A DNA stretch of 64,000 nucleotides from Dyella sp. BiH032 (GTDB lineage Bacteria > Pseudomonadota > Gammaproteobacteria > Xanthomonadales > Rhodanobacteraceae). Location: assembly GCF_031954525.1 (NCBI RefSeq), contig NZ_CP134867.1, forward strand, positions 3,224,001 through 3,288,000. Direction: 5' to 3'. This document shows positions 38,633 through 48,152 of the stretch, piece after piece. Position 1 is the stretch's first letter. Each line of letters begins with the position of its first letter. Position numbers and translations under genes: made by a program. The notes below the pieces were generated by a model. That model saw only the letters and a list, made by a program, of their open reading frames with translations. It was not told where the DNA came from and did not search any database.

Positions 38633-39276
38633 GCGACGACATCGAATTCGACGCGGAAACCGGCGCGCCGATCTGGGCCGCCTTCGGCGACCTGATGTCG
38701 GTGCTGCTGGGCGTATTCGTGCTCATCCTGGTGGGCATGATCGGTGTGCAGCAGCAGCTCTCGCAGCGCCTGGACGAAGAAGTGAAGCAGCGCCAGCTCG
38801 AGGCGCAGAAGCGCCAGACCCTGGAGCAGGCCCTGGCCGTGCCGCTCGCCGCCGGCCAGGTGACGCTGGTCGACGGGCGCATCGGCATCCGCGGCAGCGT
38901 GCTGTTCGCGCTAAACTCGGACCAGTTGCAGCCGGAAGGCCGCGAAGTGCTGCGCAGTCTTGCCGGTCCGCTGTCCGGTTACCTGAAATCGCGCGACGAA
39001 ATCCTGATGGTCAGCGGCTATACGGACGACCGCCAGGTGCGCGACGGCAACCGCCAGTTCGCCGACAACTGGGAGCTGTCGGCCGAGCGCGCGCTCACCG
39101 TGACGCGCGCGCTGATCGCCGAGGGCGTGCCGGCTTCTGCCGTCTTCGCCGCCGCCTTCGGCGCGGAGCAGCCGGTGGGATCGAACGCCACCGAGGAAGG
39201 ACGGGCGAAGAACCGGCGCGTGGAGATCGCGCCGATTCCGCGCACGTCGTCACCCACGACGCCGGCGCATGAGTAA
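38629..39276 (+). CDS. MotB/ZorB-like OmpA-domain stator protein
   Basis: 215 residues. A short cytoplasmic lead is followed by one membrane helix, WAAFGDLMSVLLGVFVLILV (residues 16-35). Asp21 sits exactly where MotB, ZorB, TolR and ExbD have their essential ion-binding aspartate (pattern A-x-x-D-L-M). A short coiled coil (41-65) and an OmpA peptidoglycan-binding domain follow, with ILMVSGYTDDRQV, NWELSAERALTVTRALI and AKNRRVEIAPI. It should be a peptidoglycan-anchored rotor or stator element. It overlaps the MotA-like gene before and the DUF2894 gene after. Confidence 0.88.
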   Translation: MSDDIEFDAETGAPIWAAFGDLMSVLLGVFVLILVGMIGVQQQLSQRLDEEVKQRQLEAQKRQTLEQALAVPLAAGQVTLVDGRIGIRGSVLFALNSDQLQPEGREVLRSLAGPLSGYLKSRDEILMVSGYTDDRQVRDGNRQFADNWELSAERALTVTRALIAEGVPASAVFAAAFGAEQPVGSNATEEGRAKNRRVEIAPIPRTSSPTTPAHE

Positions 39277-39877
39277 GCGCACCGTTAGCGTGCGCGAGCG
39301 GCTGGACGCGTGGCGCGAGCAGCGCGCCGACCGGCTCGATCCCGTGGGCTTCCATCACATGGATGCGCTGGAGCGCCGCGCCGCGCGCCACGAAGGCGAC
39401 GTCCGCCGGCTGCTGGACGAACGCCTGTCGACACTGGTCGCTGCCTATGCCGCAAAGGTAGAACGCGCCACCTCCGCGCCGGCGAACGGCGGCGCCGCGC
39501 GCACGCCGCTCGGCCCGCTCGTCGATACGCTCGCCGCGCATGCGGCAACCCGCGGCGCGGACCGCTACCCGGAACTCCCGGCGCTCGATGACTTCAAGGA
39601 ACTGTGGACCCGGCTGCGCACCGAAAGCCAGCTGCGGCAGTCGCTGGAACAGGTGCCCGCGAACGCCGGCCCGCTCAATTCAAGCACTCTGGTGCATCGC
39701 TCGATCGCCTTGATGCGCGAGGTAGCGCCGGGTTACCTGCAGCACTTCGTGGCCTACGCGGATGCGCTGTCGTGGATGGAGCAGATGGGCTACGGCGCGC
39801 CTGCCGTCGCCGAAGCGCCGCGTGCGCCGGGTGCCGGCAGGAAGCGCGCCGCCAAGTCGCGCGCGCGCCAGGACTGA
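39269..39877 (+). CDS. DUF2894 family protein, last gene of the stator-like locus
   Basis: 202 residues, soluble. The N-terminus LDAWREQRADRLDPVGFHHM and the following basic helix (DALERRAARHEGDVRRLLDE) match DUF2894, as does TLVHRSIALMREVAPGYLQHF near residue 150. The last 25 residues are Ala/Arg/Lys-rich (RKRAAKSRARQD). Function is unknown. Its ATG lies 8 bases inside the MotB-like gene, so it is translationally coupled and probably acts with the channel from the cytoplasmic side. Confidence 0.82.
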   Translation: MSKRTVSVRERLDAWREQRADRLDPVGFHHMDALERRAARHEGDVRRLLDERLSTLVAAYAAKVERATSAPANGGAARTPLGPLVDTLAAHAATRGADRYPELPALDDFKELWTRLRTESQLRQSLEQVPANAGPLNSSTLVHRSIALMREVAPGYLQHFVAYADALSWMEQMGYGAPAVAEAPRAPGAGRKRAAKSRARQD

Positions 39878-39904
39878 AGCGGCTCTCCCGGATGTCCCGC
39901 GCCG

Positions 39905-40981
39905 CTATCCGCGCCTGGCGCCGGGCGGCGCGGTCGAGCCACGCACGACCAGGTCCGCCGACAGCACCCGCTTGCGCGGCGGCACGGCGGCATCGCCGAG
40001 CAATTCCAGCATCATGCTCATCGCCTCGCGCCCCAGCGCGTTCTTCGGCTGTGCAACCGTGGTGAGCGGCGGCGAGGTATAGCGCGCGAAGCGGATGTCG
40101 TCGAAGCCGACGACCGAAACGTCTTCGGGCACGCGCAACCCGTGCGAGATGAGCGCGCGCATGGCGCCGATCGCCATCTCGTCGTTGGAACAGAACACCG
40201 CGGTAAACGGCTTGCCCTGTGCGATGAGCAATTCGACGGCGCGCTCGCCGGATTCGATCGAGAAATCGCCCGCCACCACCAGCGCAGCCTGGGCCGGCAA
40301 CTTCGCGCGCTGCAACGCGAGCCGGTAGCCCTGCTCGCGATCGACGCTGATGGGGCTGGACGGCGGTCCGGCGACGAAGGCGATGTCGCGGTGCCCCAGC
40401 ATCACCAGGTAATCGACCGCGACACCGGCCGCCGCGACATTGTCGATGTAGACGCTGGAAACCTGCCCGTCCTTGACGTACTCGCAGGCGTTGACCACCG
40501 GCAGCCGGCCCTGGATCGGAATCGCCGGCACGCGCGGCGACATGGTGATGATGCCGTCGGCCTGGCGCGCGGCGACCATGTCGGCATAGGCCTGCTCGCG
40601 CACGAGACTGCCCTGCGTTTCTCCCAGCAATACCGAGTAGCCGTTCTCGTGGGCCACCTGCTCGATGCCGCGGATCACCTCGGAGAAGAACGGATTGGCG
40701 ATGTCCGGCAGCAACGCGACGATCAGCCGCGTGCGCGCCGTGCGCAGGTTGCGCGCCAGCGCATTGGGCGTGTAGCCGAGTCGCTTGACCACGTCGTGGA
40801 TGCGCTGGCGCGTGGTCTCGTTGACGATCTCCGGCCGCTGCAGCGCGCGCGACACGGTGGCCACCGAAACGTTGGCGGCGGCGGCGATTTCCTTCACCGT
40901 GCGGACGCGGTTTTGCTGCGGTGCGGTCTTGGCCCGGCCGCCCTTCGCGCCCTTCCCGCGCTTGGAATCTCCTGCACTCAC
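39905..40981 (-). CDS. LacI-family transcriptional regulator
   Basis: 358 residues. A 27-residue Lys/Gly-rich lead is followed by the HTH TVKEIAAAANVSVATVSRAL and hinge RLGYTPNALARNLRT. The periplasmic-binding-protein-like effector domain contains VALLPDIANPFFSEVIRGIE, GIITMSPRVPAI and VFCSNDEMAIGAMRALISHG, and ends with VSVVGFDDIRFARYTSPPLT. It is divergent from the 3-keto-glycoside operon, and a perfect palindrome in between is its likely operator. The inducer is probably a sugar or 3-keto sugar of that pathway. It converges with the stator-like locus, 27 bases apart. Confidence 0.92.
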   Translation of the reverse strand: MSAGDSKRGKGAKGGRAKTAPQQNRVRTVKEIAAAANVSVATVSRALQRPEIVNETTRQRIHDVVKRLGYTPNALARNLRTARTRLIVALLPDIANPFFSEVIRGIEQVAHENGYSVLLGETQGSLVREQAYADMVAARQADGIITMSPRVPAIPIQGRLPVVNACEYVKDGQVSSVYIDNVAAAGVAVDYLVMLGHRDIAFVAGPPSSPISVDREQGYRLALQRAKLPAQAALVVAGDFSIESGERAVELLIAQGKPFTAVFCSNDEMAIGAMRALISHGLRVPEDVSVVGFDDIRFARYTSPPLTTVAQPKNALGREAMSMMLELLGDAAVPPRKRVLSADLVVRGSTAPPGARRG

Positions 40982-41109
40982 GCGCTTCCCACTCCTTTAT
41001 CCCCTTAATCCCCGCTGCGGGCGGGCCGATGCGGCCTGCGCAACCGCCGACGTGCGGCGCCCAGAGCATATCGCCTCGGAACCGTCGCGGCGCGCATTGG
41101 TGCAATGCA

Positions 41110-41125
41110 ATGTAATGGATTACAT
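41110..41125. promoter_or_regulatory. LacI-type operator for the 3-keto-glycoside operon
   Basis: ATGTAAT-GG-ATTACAT is a perfect 16-bp inverted repeat. It lies 128 bases upstream of the lacI-type start and about 284 bases before the first operon gene. The 427-base gap 40982-41408 otherwise shows no gene. A/T-rich stretches around the palindrome (ACATAAAAT) could provide a -10 element. Confidence 0.75.
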
Positions 41126-41408
41126 AAAATCGTTGCGCCTGCGTTCACTCATCTGCTACATACCAGCGCATCGATTTGTACCGATCCAGGCGTCGGCGAC
41201 ATCGGGGGAGATGCCGCCGCGCCCAGGATGAAGCTTTCCGCAGAACCGCGAAAGAATGCCGGTTTCATGCGGATGTAATCGAATACATCGCAGCGGCAGC
41301 GAGCACCGTGGAGGGGTTCATGGCAAGCCAGTCCGTATCCAGCAGCGGCGACCGAGCGCAGGGCCTTTCGCCCGTGCCGCCGCCCTTCCCCCGCGGAGAT
41401 TCCGCGCG

Positions 41409-42608
41409 ATGACGAAGCTCGGCATGGGCTTGGTCGGCCCGGGCTTCATCGCCACGCACCATATCGACGCCGTACGCCGCCTGGGCGACGTGGAGATCGT
41501 CGGCATCGCCGGCTCCAGCCTCGACTCGGCCAAGAAGCGCGCGCGCGAACTCGGCGTAGGCCACGCCTACGAAAGCTATCGCGAACTGCTGGCCGACCCG
41601 GCCGTGCAGGTAGTGCACAACACCACGCCCAATCATCTGCACAAGGAGGTCTCGCTGGCCGCGCTGCGCGCCGGCAAGCACGTGATCTCCGACAAGCCAC
41701 TGGCCGCCAGCCTGGAAGAAAGCCGCGAACTGCACGAAGCGGCGAGCAAGGCCGGCGTCGCACACGTGGTCACCTTCAACTATCGCGGGCATGCACTGAT
41801 CCAGCAGGCCCGCGCGCTGATCGCCAAGGGCAAGCTCGGCGCGCCCGTATTCGTGCACGGCTGCTATCTGCAGGACTGGCTCACCGACGAGCGCGCCTAC
41901 TCGTGGCGGCTCGATCCCAAGCTGGGCGGCGCCAGTTCGGCGCTCGGCGACATCGGCTCGCACTGGTGCGACCTGGCCGAACACGTCACCGGCGCGCGCA
42001 TCGTCGCCGTGCTGGCGGACCTGCACACCGCGGTACCGGTGCGCGAAGCCCCGGCCGCTTCGCCGAAGGCTTTCGCGGGCGCGGCGAAGAATGCGCCACG
42101 GCGCAAGGTCAAGGTGACCAGCGAGGATCTCGCCAGCGTGCTGCTGCGTTTCGACAACGGCGCGCGCGGCTGCGTCACGGTGGGCCAGGTGTTGCCGGGT
42201 CACAAGAACGACCTGCGGCTGGAAGTGAACGGCCGCCTCGCCTCGCTCGCGTGGCGGCAGGAAGAACCGAACTCGCTGTGGCTCGGCCACCATGCACAGG
42301 CCAACACCGTGCTCGCGCGCGATCCGGGCCAGCTCGACGCTTCCGCACGCGGCTACGCGCACCTGCCGGCCGGCCATCCGGAAGCCTGGGCGGACGCCTT
42401 CCGCAATCTCATCGCCGACGCCTACGCCTGGATCCGCCAGGGCGGCGCGCCGGCCAAGAAGCCGGCCGCGCTGCCGACCTTCGCCGACGGCTACCGCAAC
42501 AGCCTGGTGATCGACGCCATGCTCAAAAGCCACGCCGCCGGCGGCGTGTGGCAGGACGTCGCCGACCCACGCGCAACCACACCACGCAAAAGGGGAACCC
42601 GCGGATGA
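41409..42608 (+). CDS. Gfo/Idh/MocA-family oxidoreductase
   Basis: 399 residues. The Rossmann segment GMGLVGPGFIATHHIDAV begins the protein, and HVISDKPLAASLEESREL carries the family E/D-K-P motif (about residue 95). The C-terminal alpha/beta domain includes SALGDIGSHWCDLAEHVTG with the catalytic-region His. NAD(P)-dependent sugar dehydrogenases of this family act in inositol, 3-keto-sugar and aldose pathways. As the first gene of the operon it probably reduces or oxidises the sugar at C3. An upstream in-frame ATG (41256) gives a non-homologous extension and was rejected. The TGA overlaps the next ATG. Confidence 0.9.
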   Translation: MTKLGMGLVGPGFIATHHIDAVRRLGDVEIVGIAGSSLDSAKKRARELGVGHAYESYRELLADPAVQVVHNTTPNHLHKEVSLAALRAGKHVISDKPLAASLEESRELHEAASKAGVAHVVTFNYRGHALIQQARALIAKGKLGAPVFVHGCYLQDWLTDERAYSWRLDPKLGGASSALGDIGSHWCDLAEHVTGARIVAVLADLHTAVPVREAPAASPKAFAGAAKNAPRRKVKVTSEDLASVLLRFDNGARGCVTVGQVLPGHKNDLRLEVNGRLASLAWRQEEPNSLWLGHHAQANTVLARDPGQLDASARGYAHLPAGHPEAWADAFRNLIADAYAWIRQGGAPAKKPAALPTFADGYRNSLVIDAMLKSHAAGGVWQDVADPRATTPRKRGTRG

Positions 42609-43810
42609 AGTGGCGCCTTAGATTGATGATGCTGTTCGAGTACGCGATCTGGGGCGCATGGTACGTCACCGTCGGTACCTGGCTCGGCCAGACCCTGCAC
42701 TTCAGCGGCAAGGAGATCGGCGCCGTGGCCGGCACCACGGCGATCGGCGCGATGATCTCGCCGTTGTTCGTCGGCCTGCTGGCCGATCGCCTGTTCGATA
42801 CGCGCCGCGTGCTCGCCGCGCTGCACGTTCTCGGCGCCGTGCTGCTGGTCGTGGCCGCTCGCCAGACGTCGTTCGCGACGGTGTACGGCACCCTGCTCGC
42901 ATACAGCCTCTGCTACATGCCGACCCTGGCCCTGACCACCTCGCTGGCGATGCGCCACATCACTGACCCGCAGGAGGAGTTCGGCGGTATCCGCGTACTC
43001 GGCACCATCGGCTGGATCCTGGTCGGCCTCGTGGTCGGCGCATGGGGCGTCGAAGCCACGGCTACGCCACTGCACCTGGCCGCTGGCCTGTCGGTGATCA
43101 CGGCGATCTACTGCCTCAGCCTGCCGCCGACGCCGCCGCTCGCGCGCAACCAGCGCTTCGAACTGCGCCACGCGCTGCCGCTGGAATCGCTGCACCTGCT
43201 GCGCAACCGCTCGATGGCGGTGTTCGCGCTCGCCTCCTTCCTGATCTGCATCCCGCTGCAGTTCTACTACGCGTTCACCAATCTGTTCCTCAACGAGGTC
43301 GGCGTGGTCAATGCCGCGGGCAAGATGACCGGCGGGCAGATGTCGGAAATCCTCTGCATGCTGCTCATCCCCTGGTTCTTCCGCCGCCTGGGCGTGAAGT
43401 ACATGCTCGCGGTGGGCATGCTGGCCTGGGTACTGCGCTACGTCATGTTCGCCTTCGGCGCGCCGGGCGAGCTGATGTGGATGCTGTGGCTGGGCATCGT
43501 GCTGCACGGCATCTGCTTCGATTTCTTCTTCGTCGTGGGCCAGATCTACATCGACCGCGAGGCGCCTACCGCCCTGCGCGCCGCGACGCAGGGGCTGATC
43601 ACCTTCCTGACCTATGGCCTGGGCATGTTCGTCGGCTCCTGGCTGTCCGGCGTGGTGGTCGACACCTACGCCGCGACGGGCACGCACGACTGGCGCTCGA
43701 TCTGGCTGATCGCCAGCGCCTTCGCCGCGGGCGTGCTCGTGCTGTTCGTGCTCGCCTTCAAGGACCGCAAGAGCACCGCCGGCCAACCAGCCGTCGCGGC
43801 CACCGACTGA
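42605..43810 (+). CDS. MFS sugar/nucleoside transporter (NupG/XapB-like)
   Basis: 401 residues, 12 membrane helices. The N-terminus LMMLFEYAIWGAWYVTVGTW and the motif GLLADRLFDTRRVLAALHVLG match the nucleoside:H+ symporter branch of the major facilitator superfamily. Members next to Gfo/Idh/MocA and isomerase genes usually import sugars or keto-sugars. Overlapping the preceding gene by four bases places it in the operon. It would bring the product of periplasmic oxidation or hydrolysis into the cytoplasm. Confidence 0.87.
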   Translation: MKWRLRLMMLFEYAIWGAWYVTVGTWLGQTLHFSGKEIGAVAGTTAIGAMISPLFVGLLADRLFDTRRVLAALHVLGAVLLVVAARQTSFATVYGTLLAYSLCYMPTLALTTSLAMRHITDPQEEFGGIRVLGTIGWILVGLVVGAWGVEATATPLHLAAGLSVITAIYCLSLPPTPPLARNQRFELRHALPLESLHLLRNRSMAVFALASFLICIPLQFYYAFTNLFLNEVGVVNAAGKMTGGQMSEILCMLLIPWFFRRLGVKYMLAVGMLAWVLRYVMFAFGAPGELMWMLWLGIVLHGICFDFFFVVGQIYIDREAPTALRAATQGLITFLTYGLGMFVGSWLSGVVVDTYAATGTHDWRSIWLIASAFAAGVLVLFVLAFKDRKSTAGQPAVAATD

Positions 43811-43863
43811 CCCTTTCCGTCCCGCCCTCCCCCCCTACCTATCGGCCGCCCGAGAACAACGAC

Positions 43864-44757
43864 ATGAAGATGACTCGCAGGCAGTTCCTTTCCCGATCCG
43901 CCATGTGCGGCGCCGCGGCGTGGCTCGCTGCCAGCCCCTCCGGCCGGCTGCTCGCCGCCGGCGCGCCGGGCAAGCCGCTCGGCATCCAGCTGTACATGGT
44001 GCTGAAGTCCTACCAGGACGATCCGATCGGCACGCTCAAGACGCTCAAGTCGATCGGCTATACGGAGATCGAAGCCATCATCACCACCACGGCGAAGACC
44101 TTGCGCGACCAGCTGAAGGAAGCCGGGCTGCGCAGCCCCAGCATGCATATCGACAGCCTGGGCGTGGAGCCGGGCATCGAGGCCGCGCACACGCTCGGTT
44201 CGCAGTTCGTGGTCAGCAGCATGCTGCCCTCCATGATGCAGAAGGAGCTGGCCGCCCAGGGCAAGCCCGCACCGGAGCCGACCTATTCGCTGGACGAGGC
44301 CAAGCGCACCGCCGAATACGCCAACCGCATCGGCGAGCAGGCGAAGAAGGCGGGCCTGCAGTACGCCTATCACAACCACCACAAAGAGTTCACCGACGTG
44401 GGCGGCGGGCAGACCTTCTACGACGTGCTGCTCAAGGAAACCGACCACCAGCTCGTGCAGTTCGAGCTGGACTGCGGCTGGGTGCACATGGGCGGCAAGA
44501 ATCCCGCCGACTACTTCAAGGCCAATCCAGGCCGCATTCCGCTGATGCACGCCAAGGATTTCCTCCCCGGCGCCGGCGGCAACGACTTCCCGGGCGCCGA
44601 GCTCGGCCGCGGTACGCTGGACTACAAGCCGATCATGGCCGCGGCCAATGCCGCGGGTCTCAAGCACTGCTTCGTCGAACAGGAAGGCCCGTTCGCCCGC
44701 ATGAGCCAGCTGGAGGCCGCGCGCGTGGACTACGCCTACCTGCGGCCGCTGCGCTGA
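43864..44757 (+). CDS. Exported sugar phosphate isomerase/epimerase-like TIM-barrel protein
   Basis: 297 residues. A twin-arginine signal, MTRRQFLSRSAMCGAAAWLA, precedes the barrel, so it is likely exported folded with its metal. Barrel elements: GIQLYMVLKSYQDDPIG, YAYHNHHKEF, VQFELDCGWVHMGGKNP, IPLMHAKDF, and a late FVEQEG. The His/Glu/Asp set is that of the xylose isomerase-like AP endonuclease-2 family. In 3-keto-glycoside clusters such proteins are thought to open or isomerise 3-keto sugars. Ribosome site GAGAACAACGAC is weak. Confidence 0.87.
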   Translation: MKMTRRQFLSRSAMCGAAAWLAASPSGRLLAAGAPGKPLGIQLYMVLKSYQDDPIGTLKTLKSIGYTEIEAIITTTAKTLRDQLKEAGLRSPSMHIDSLGVEPGIEAAHTLGSQFVVSSMLPSMMQKELAAQGKPAPEPTYSLDEAKRTAEYANRIGEQAKKAGLQYAYHNHHKEFTDVGGGQTFYDVLLKETDHQLVQFELDCGWVHMGGKNPADYFKANPGRIPLMHAKDFLPGAGGNDFPGAELGRGTLDYKPIMAAANAAGLKHCFVEQEGPFARMSQLEAARVDYAYLRPLR

Positions 44758-44800
44758 CCTTTCCCTCCTCCCGATCCACACCACGCTCCAAGAGATACGC

Positions 44801-46495
44801 ATGGAAAAGAATACGTACGACGCGATCGTCGTCGGCACCGGCGTCAGCGGTGGCTGGGCGGCAAAAGAGCTGACCGAGCAAGGCCTGAAGACCCTGGTGC
44901 TCGACCGCGGCCCCATGGTCAAGCACGGCGACTACCCCACCGCCATGAAGGCGCCGTGGGAGCTGCCCTACGGCGACGAGCCCACGCGGCACGACATCGA
45001 GCGCCACCCGATCCACACGCGCCCGTCCTTCTACGGCATCACGCAGTCCACCAAGCACTGGTTCGTCGACGACATCGACAACCCCTACGTGGAAACCCGT
45101 CCGTTCGACTGGTTCCGCGGCTACCACGTGGGCGGACGCTCGCTGATGTGGGGACGCCAGAGCTACCGCCTGAGCCCGATGGACCTAGAGGCGAACGGCA
45201 AGGAAGGCGTCGGCGTGGACTGGCCGATCCGCTATGAGGACATCGCGCCCTGGTACGACTACGTCGAGCACTTCATCGGCGTCAGCGGCTCGGTCGAGCA
45301 CCTGCCGCAGCTGCCGGACGGCGACTTCCTGCCGCCGATGGAGCTGACCTGCGTCGAGAAGGACTTCCGCGACAAGGTCTCCGGCAAGTTCGGCGGCCGC
45401 AAGCTGATCATCGGCCGCACCGCCAACCTTTCCGCGCCGCTCAAGCACGACAAGAGCCCGCAGCGCGCGCCGTGCCAGTACCGCAACCTGTGCATGCGCG
45501 GCTGTCCGTTCGGCGCGTACTTCAGCAGCAACTCCTCCACCCTGCCGGCGGCGGAAAAGACCGGCAACATGACCATGGTGACCAACGCCATCGTCTACGA
45601 GCTGATCTACGACAACGACAAGGGCAAGGCCACCGGCGTGCGCGTGCTGGATGCCGAGACCGGCCACCAGACCGAATACTTCGCCAAGGTCATCTTCATG
45701 TGCGCGTCGACCTTCGGCACCACGCACATCCTGCTCAACTCCACCTCCAGCCGCTTCCCCAACGGTTTCGGCAACGACAGCGGCGAGCTGGGCCACAACA
45801 TCATGGATCACCTGTTCGGCACCGGCGCACACGCCGTGGTCGACGGTTTCGAAGACCGCTACTACAGCGGCCGCCGCCCCAACGGCTTCTACATTCCGCG
45901 TTACCGCAACGTCGGCAATGACAAGCGCCCGTACCTGCGCGGCTTCGGCTACCAGGGCGGCGCCAGCCGCCGCGACTGGACCCGCCTGGTCGACACGCCG
46001 ATGATCGGCGCCTCCCTCAAGCGCGCCGCGCAGGACCCAGGCCCGTGGACCATCTCCATGATGGGCTTCGGCGAGATGCTGCCCTCGCACCGCAACAAGG
46101 TGACGCTGGATCACAGCCGCAAGGACAAGTACGGCCTGCCGCTGCTCAACTTCGACGCCGCGCACGAGGAGAACGAAAAGGCCATCGCCAAGGAGATCAT
46201 CGACGACGCACTGGAAATGTTCAGCGCCGCGGGCTACCGCGACGTGCGTTCGTTCGCGGTCCAGGCCAACGTCGGCGCCGGCATCCACGAGATGGGCACG
46301 GCACGCATGGGCCGCGATCCGAAGACCTCGGTGCTCAACGGCTGGAACCAGATGCACGCCTGCAAGAACGTGTTCGTCACCGACGGCTCGTTCATGACCT
46401 CGTCCGGCTGCCAGAACCCATCGCTCACCTACATGGCGATGACCGCGCGCGCGGCCAAGCACGCGGTGGACGAACTCAAGCGCGGCAACATCTGA
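44801..46495 (+). CDS. GMC oxidoreductase, catalytic subunit of a glycoside 3-dehydrogenase
   Basis: 564 residues. FAD motif: AIVVGTGVSGGWAAKELTEQ. A cysteine cluster PCQYRNLCMRGCPFGAYF matches the [3Fe-4S] region of FAD-dependent glucose and glucoside-3 dehydrogenases. The catalytic end holds GIHEMGTARMGRDP and SSGCQNPSLTYMAM. It has no signal of its own; the small subunit encoded next carries a Tat signal and should export the pair. The enzyme would oxidise C3-OH of a glycoside in the periplasm and pass electrons to a cytochrome not encoded here. Confidence 0.9.
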   Translation: MEKNTYDAIVVGTGVSGGWAAKELTEQGLKTLVLDRGPMVKHGDYPTAMKAPWELPYGDEPTRHDIERHPIHTRPSFYGITQSTKHWFVDDIDNPYVETRPFDWFRGYHVGGRSLMWGRQSYRLSPMDLEANGKEGVGVDWPIRYEDIAPWYDYVEHFIGVSGSVEHLPQLPDGDFLPPMELTCVEKDFRDKVSGKFGGRKLIIGRTANLSAPLKHDKSPQRAPCQYRNLCMRGCPFGAYFSSNSSTLPAAEKTGNMTMVTNAIVYELIYDNDKGKATGVRVLDAETGHQTEYFAKVIFMCASTFGTTHILLNSTSSRFPNGFGNDSGELGHNIMDHLFGTGAHAVVDGFEDRYYSGRRPNGFYIPRYRNVGNDKRPYLRGFGYQGGASRRDWTRLVDTPMIGASLKRAAQDPGPWTISMMGFGEMLPSHRNKVTLDHSRKDKYGLPLLNFDAAHEENEKAIAKEIIDDALEMFSAAGYRDVRSFAVQANVGAGIHEMGTARMGRDPKTSVLNGWNQMHACKNVFVTDGSFMTSSGCQNPSLTYMAMTARAAKHAVDELKRGNI

Positions 46496-46506
46496 GGAGA
46501 GACGCC

Positions 46507-47097
46507 ATGAACCGTCGCGAATGGTTGAAAAGCATGTCCGCGCTGGCCGTCGGCGCCCTCGCCGCGCCCTCGCTGCTGGCCGTCATGGACGCCCACGCCG
46601 CCGCCAAGGCCGGCGGCCCGGCGATGCAGTTCTTCAGCGTGCCGCAGGGCGATGTGATCACCGGCGTGGTCGATATCATCGTGCCGCGCACCGATACCCC
46701 CGGCGCGGTCGACGCGGGCGTGCCGCGCTTCATCGACCAGATGTTCAAGGACGTCTATACGCCCGAAGAACAGAAGCGCTACCTGGCCGCGCTGGCCGCC
46801 TTCGACAAGGCGGGCAGCAAGCCCTTCCTCCAGCTGGGCGCCGCGCAGCGCACCGCGCTGGTGACCAAGCTGCACGAGGAAGCGCTGGCCACGGGCCAGA
46901 AACTCGACCCGGTCTCGGCGCCCGCGTTCGTGCTGATGACCAAGAAGCTCGCCATGTCGGGCTTCTTCATGTCCCAGCCCGGCTGCGAGCAGGTACTGCA
47001 ATACATCGCCGTGCCCGGCGCCTATCACGGCGACATCCCGCTGTCGAAGGCGGGCAATGGCCGCGCGTGGGCGGTCGAGACGGTACTGAGGATCTGA
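46507..47097 (+). CDS. Small (hitch-hiker) subunit of the GMC dehydrogenase (GLDH subunit 3 family)
   Basis: 196 residues. It starts with the Tat signal MNRREWLKSMSALAVGALAA and contains VVDIIVPRTDTPGAVDAGVP, the signature of gluconate 2-dehydrogenase subunit 3 proteins. It probably carries the flavin subunit through the Tat pore and stabilises it. It lies 11 bases after the catalytic subunit gene, with ribosome site GAGGAGA. Confidence 0.92.
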   Translation: MNRREWLKSMSALAVGALAAPSLLAVMDAHAAAKAGGPAMQFFSVPQGDVITGVVDIIVPRTDTPGAVDAGVPRFIDQMFKDVYTPEEQKRYLAALAAFDKAGSKPFLQLGAAQRTALVTKLHEEALATGQKLDPVSAPAFVLMTKKLAMSGFFMSQPGCEQVLQYIAVPGAYHGDIPLSKAGNGRAWAVETVLRI

Positions 47098-47100
47098 CGC

Positions 47101-48152
47101 ATGAAGACGCTCAAGGGCCCCGGCATCTTCCTCGCCCAGTACGCAGGCGATGCCGAGCCGTTCAACTCACTGCCGGCGATCGCGCGCTGGGCTTCCTCGC
47201 TCGGCTTCGTCGGCGTGCAGATTCCGTCCAACGACAAGCGCCTGTTCGATCTGGAACAGGCGGCGGCGAGCAAGACGTACTGCGACGAGATTGCCGGCAC
47301 GCTTGCCGAGCACGGCCTGGCGGTGACGGAGCTGTCTACGCATCTGCAAGGCCAGCTGGTCGCCTCGCACCCCGCCTATGACCGCCTGTTCGACGGCTTC
47401 GCGCCCCCGGCCCTGCGCGGCAAGCCGCAGGAGCGCCAGGCCTGGGCGGTGGAGCAGCTCAAGCTGGCGGCCAAGGCCAGCCGGAACCTCGGCCTGACCG
47501 CGCACGCGACTTTTTCCGGCGCACTGGCCTGGCACCTGTTCTATCCCTGGCCGCAACGCCCGGCCGGTCTGGTGGAAGAGGCGTTCGCCGAACTCGGCCG
47601 GCGCTGGCGCCCCATCCTCGATGCCTTCGACGAAGCTGGCGTCGACGTCTGCTACGAGCTGCATCCGGGCGAAGACCTGCACGACGGCGCCACCTTCGAG
47701 CGCTTCCTCGACGCCGTCGGCCAGCATCCGCGCGCGAACATCCTCTACGACCCCAGCCACATGGTGCTGCAGCAGCTGGACTACCTGGAGTTCATCGATT
47801 TCTATCACCAGCGCATCCGCGCTTTCCACGTGAAAGACGCAGAGTTCCGGCCGAACGGCCGCGCCGGCGTGTACGGCGGCTACCAGAACTGGATCGATCG
47901 TCCCGGCCGCTTCCGCTCGCTGGGCGACGGGCAGATCGATTTCCGCGCGATCTTCAGCAAGATGGCGCAGTACGACTATCCCGGCTGGGCCGTGCTGGAG
48001 TGGGAGTGCTGCATCAAGGACTCGCAGCAAGGCGCGAAGGAAGGCGCGGCCTTCATCCGCGATCACATCATCAAGGTTACCGAGCGCGCGTTCGACGACT
48101 TCGCCGCCACCGGCGCCGACCGCAACTTCAACCGCCAAGTGCTGGGACTCGA

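Noticed and set aside
35800..39877. Calling the stator-like locus a Zorya defence system
   Set aside because: ZorC, ZorD or ZorE-type partners (helicase or nuclease) are absent, and DUF3348 and DUF2894 are not known Zorya components, so only a superfamily link is claimed.
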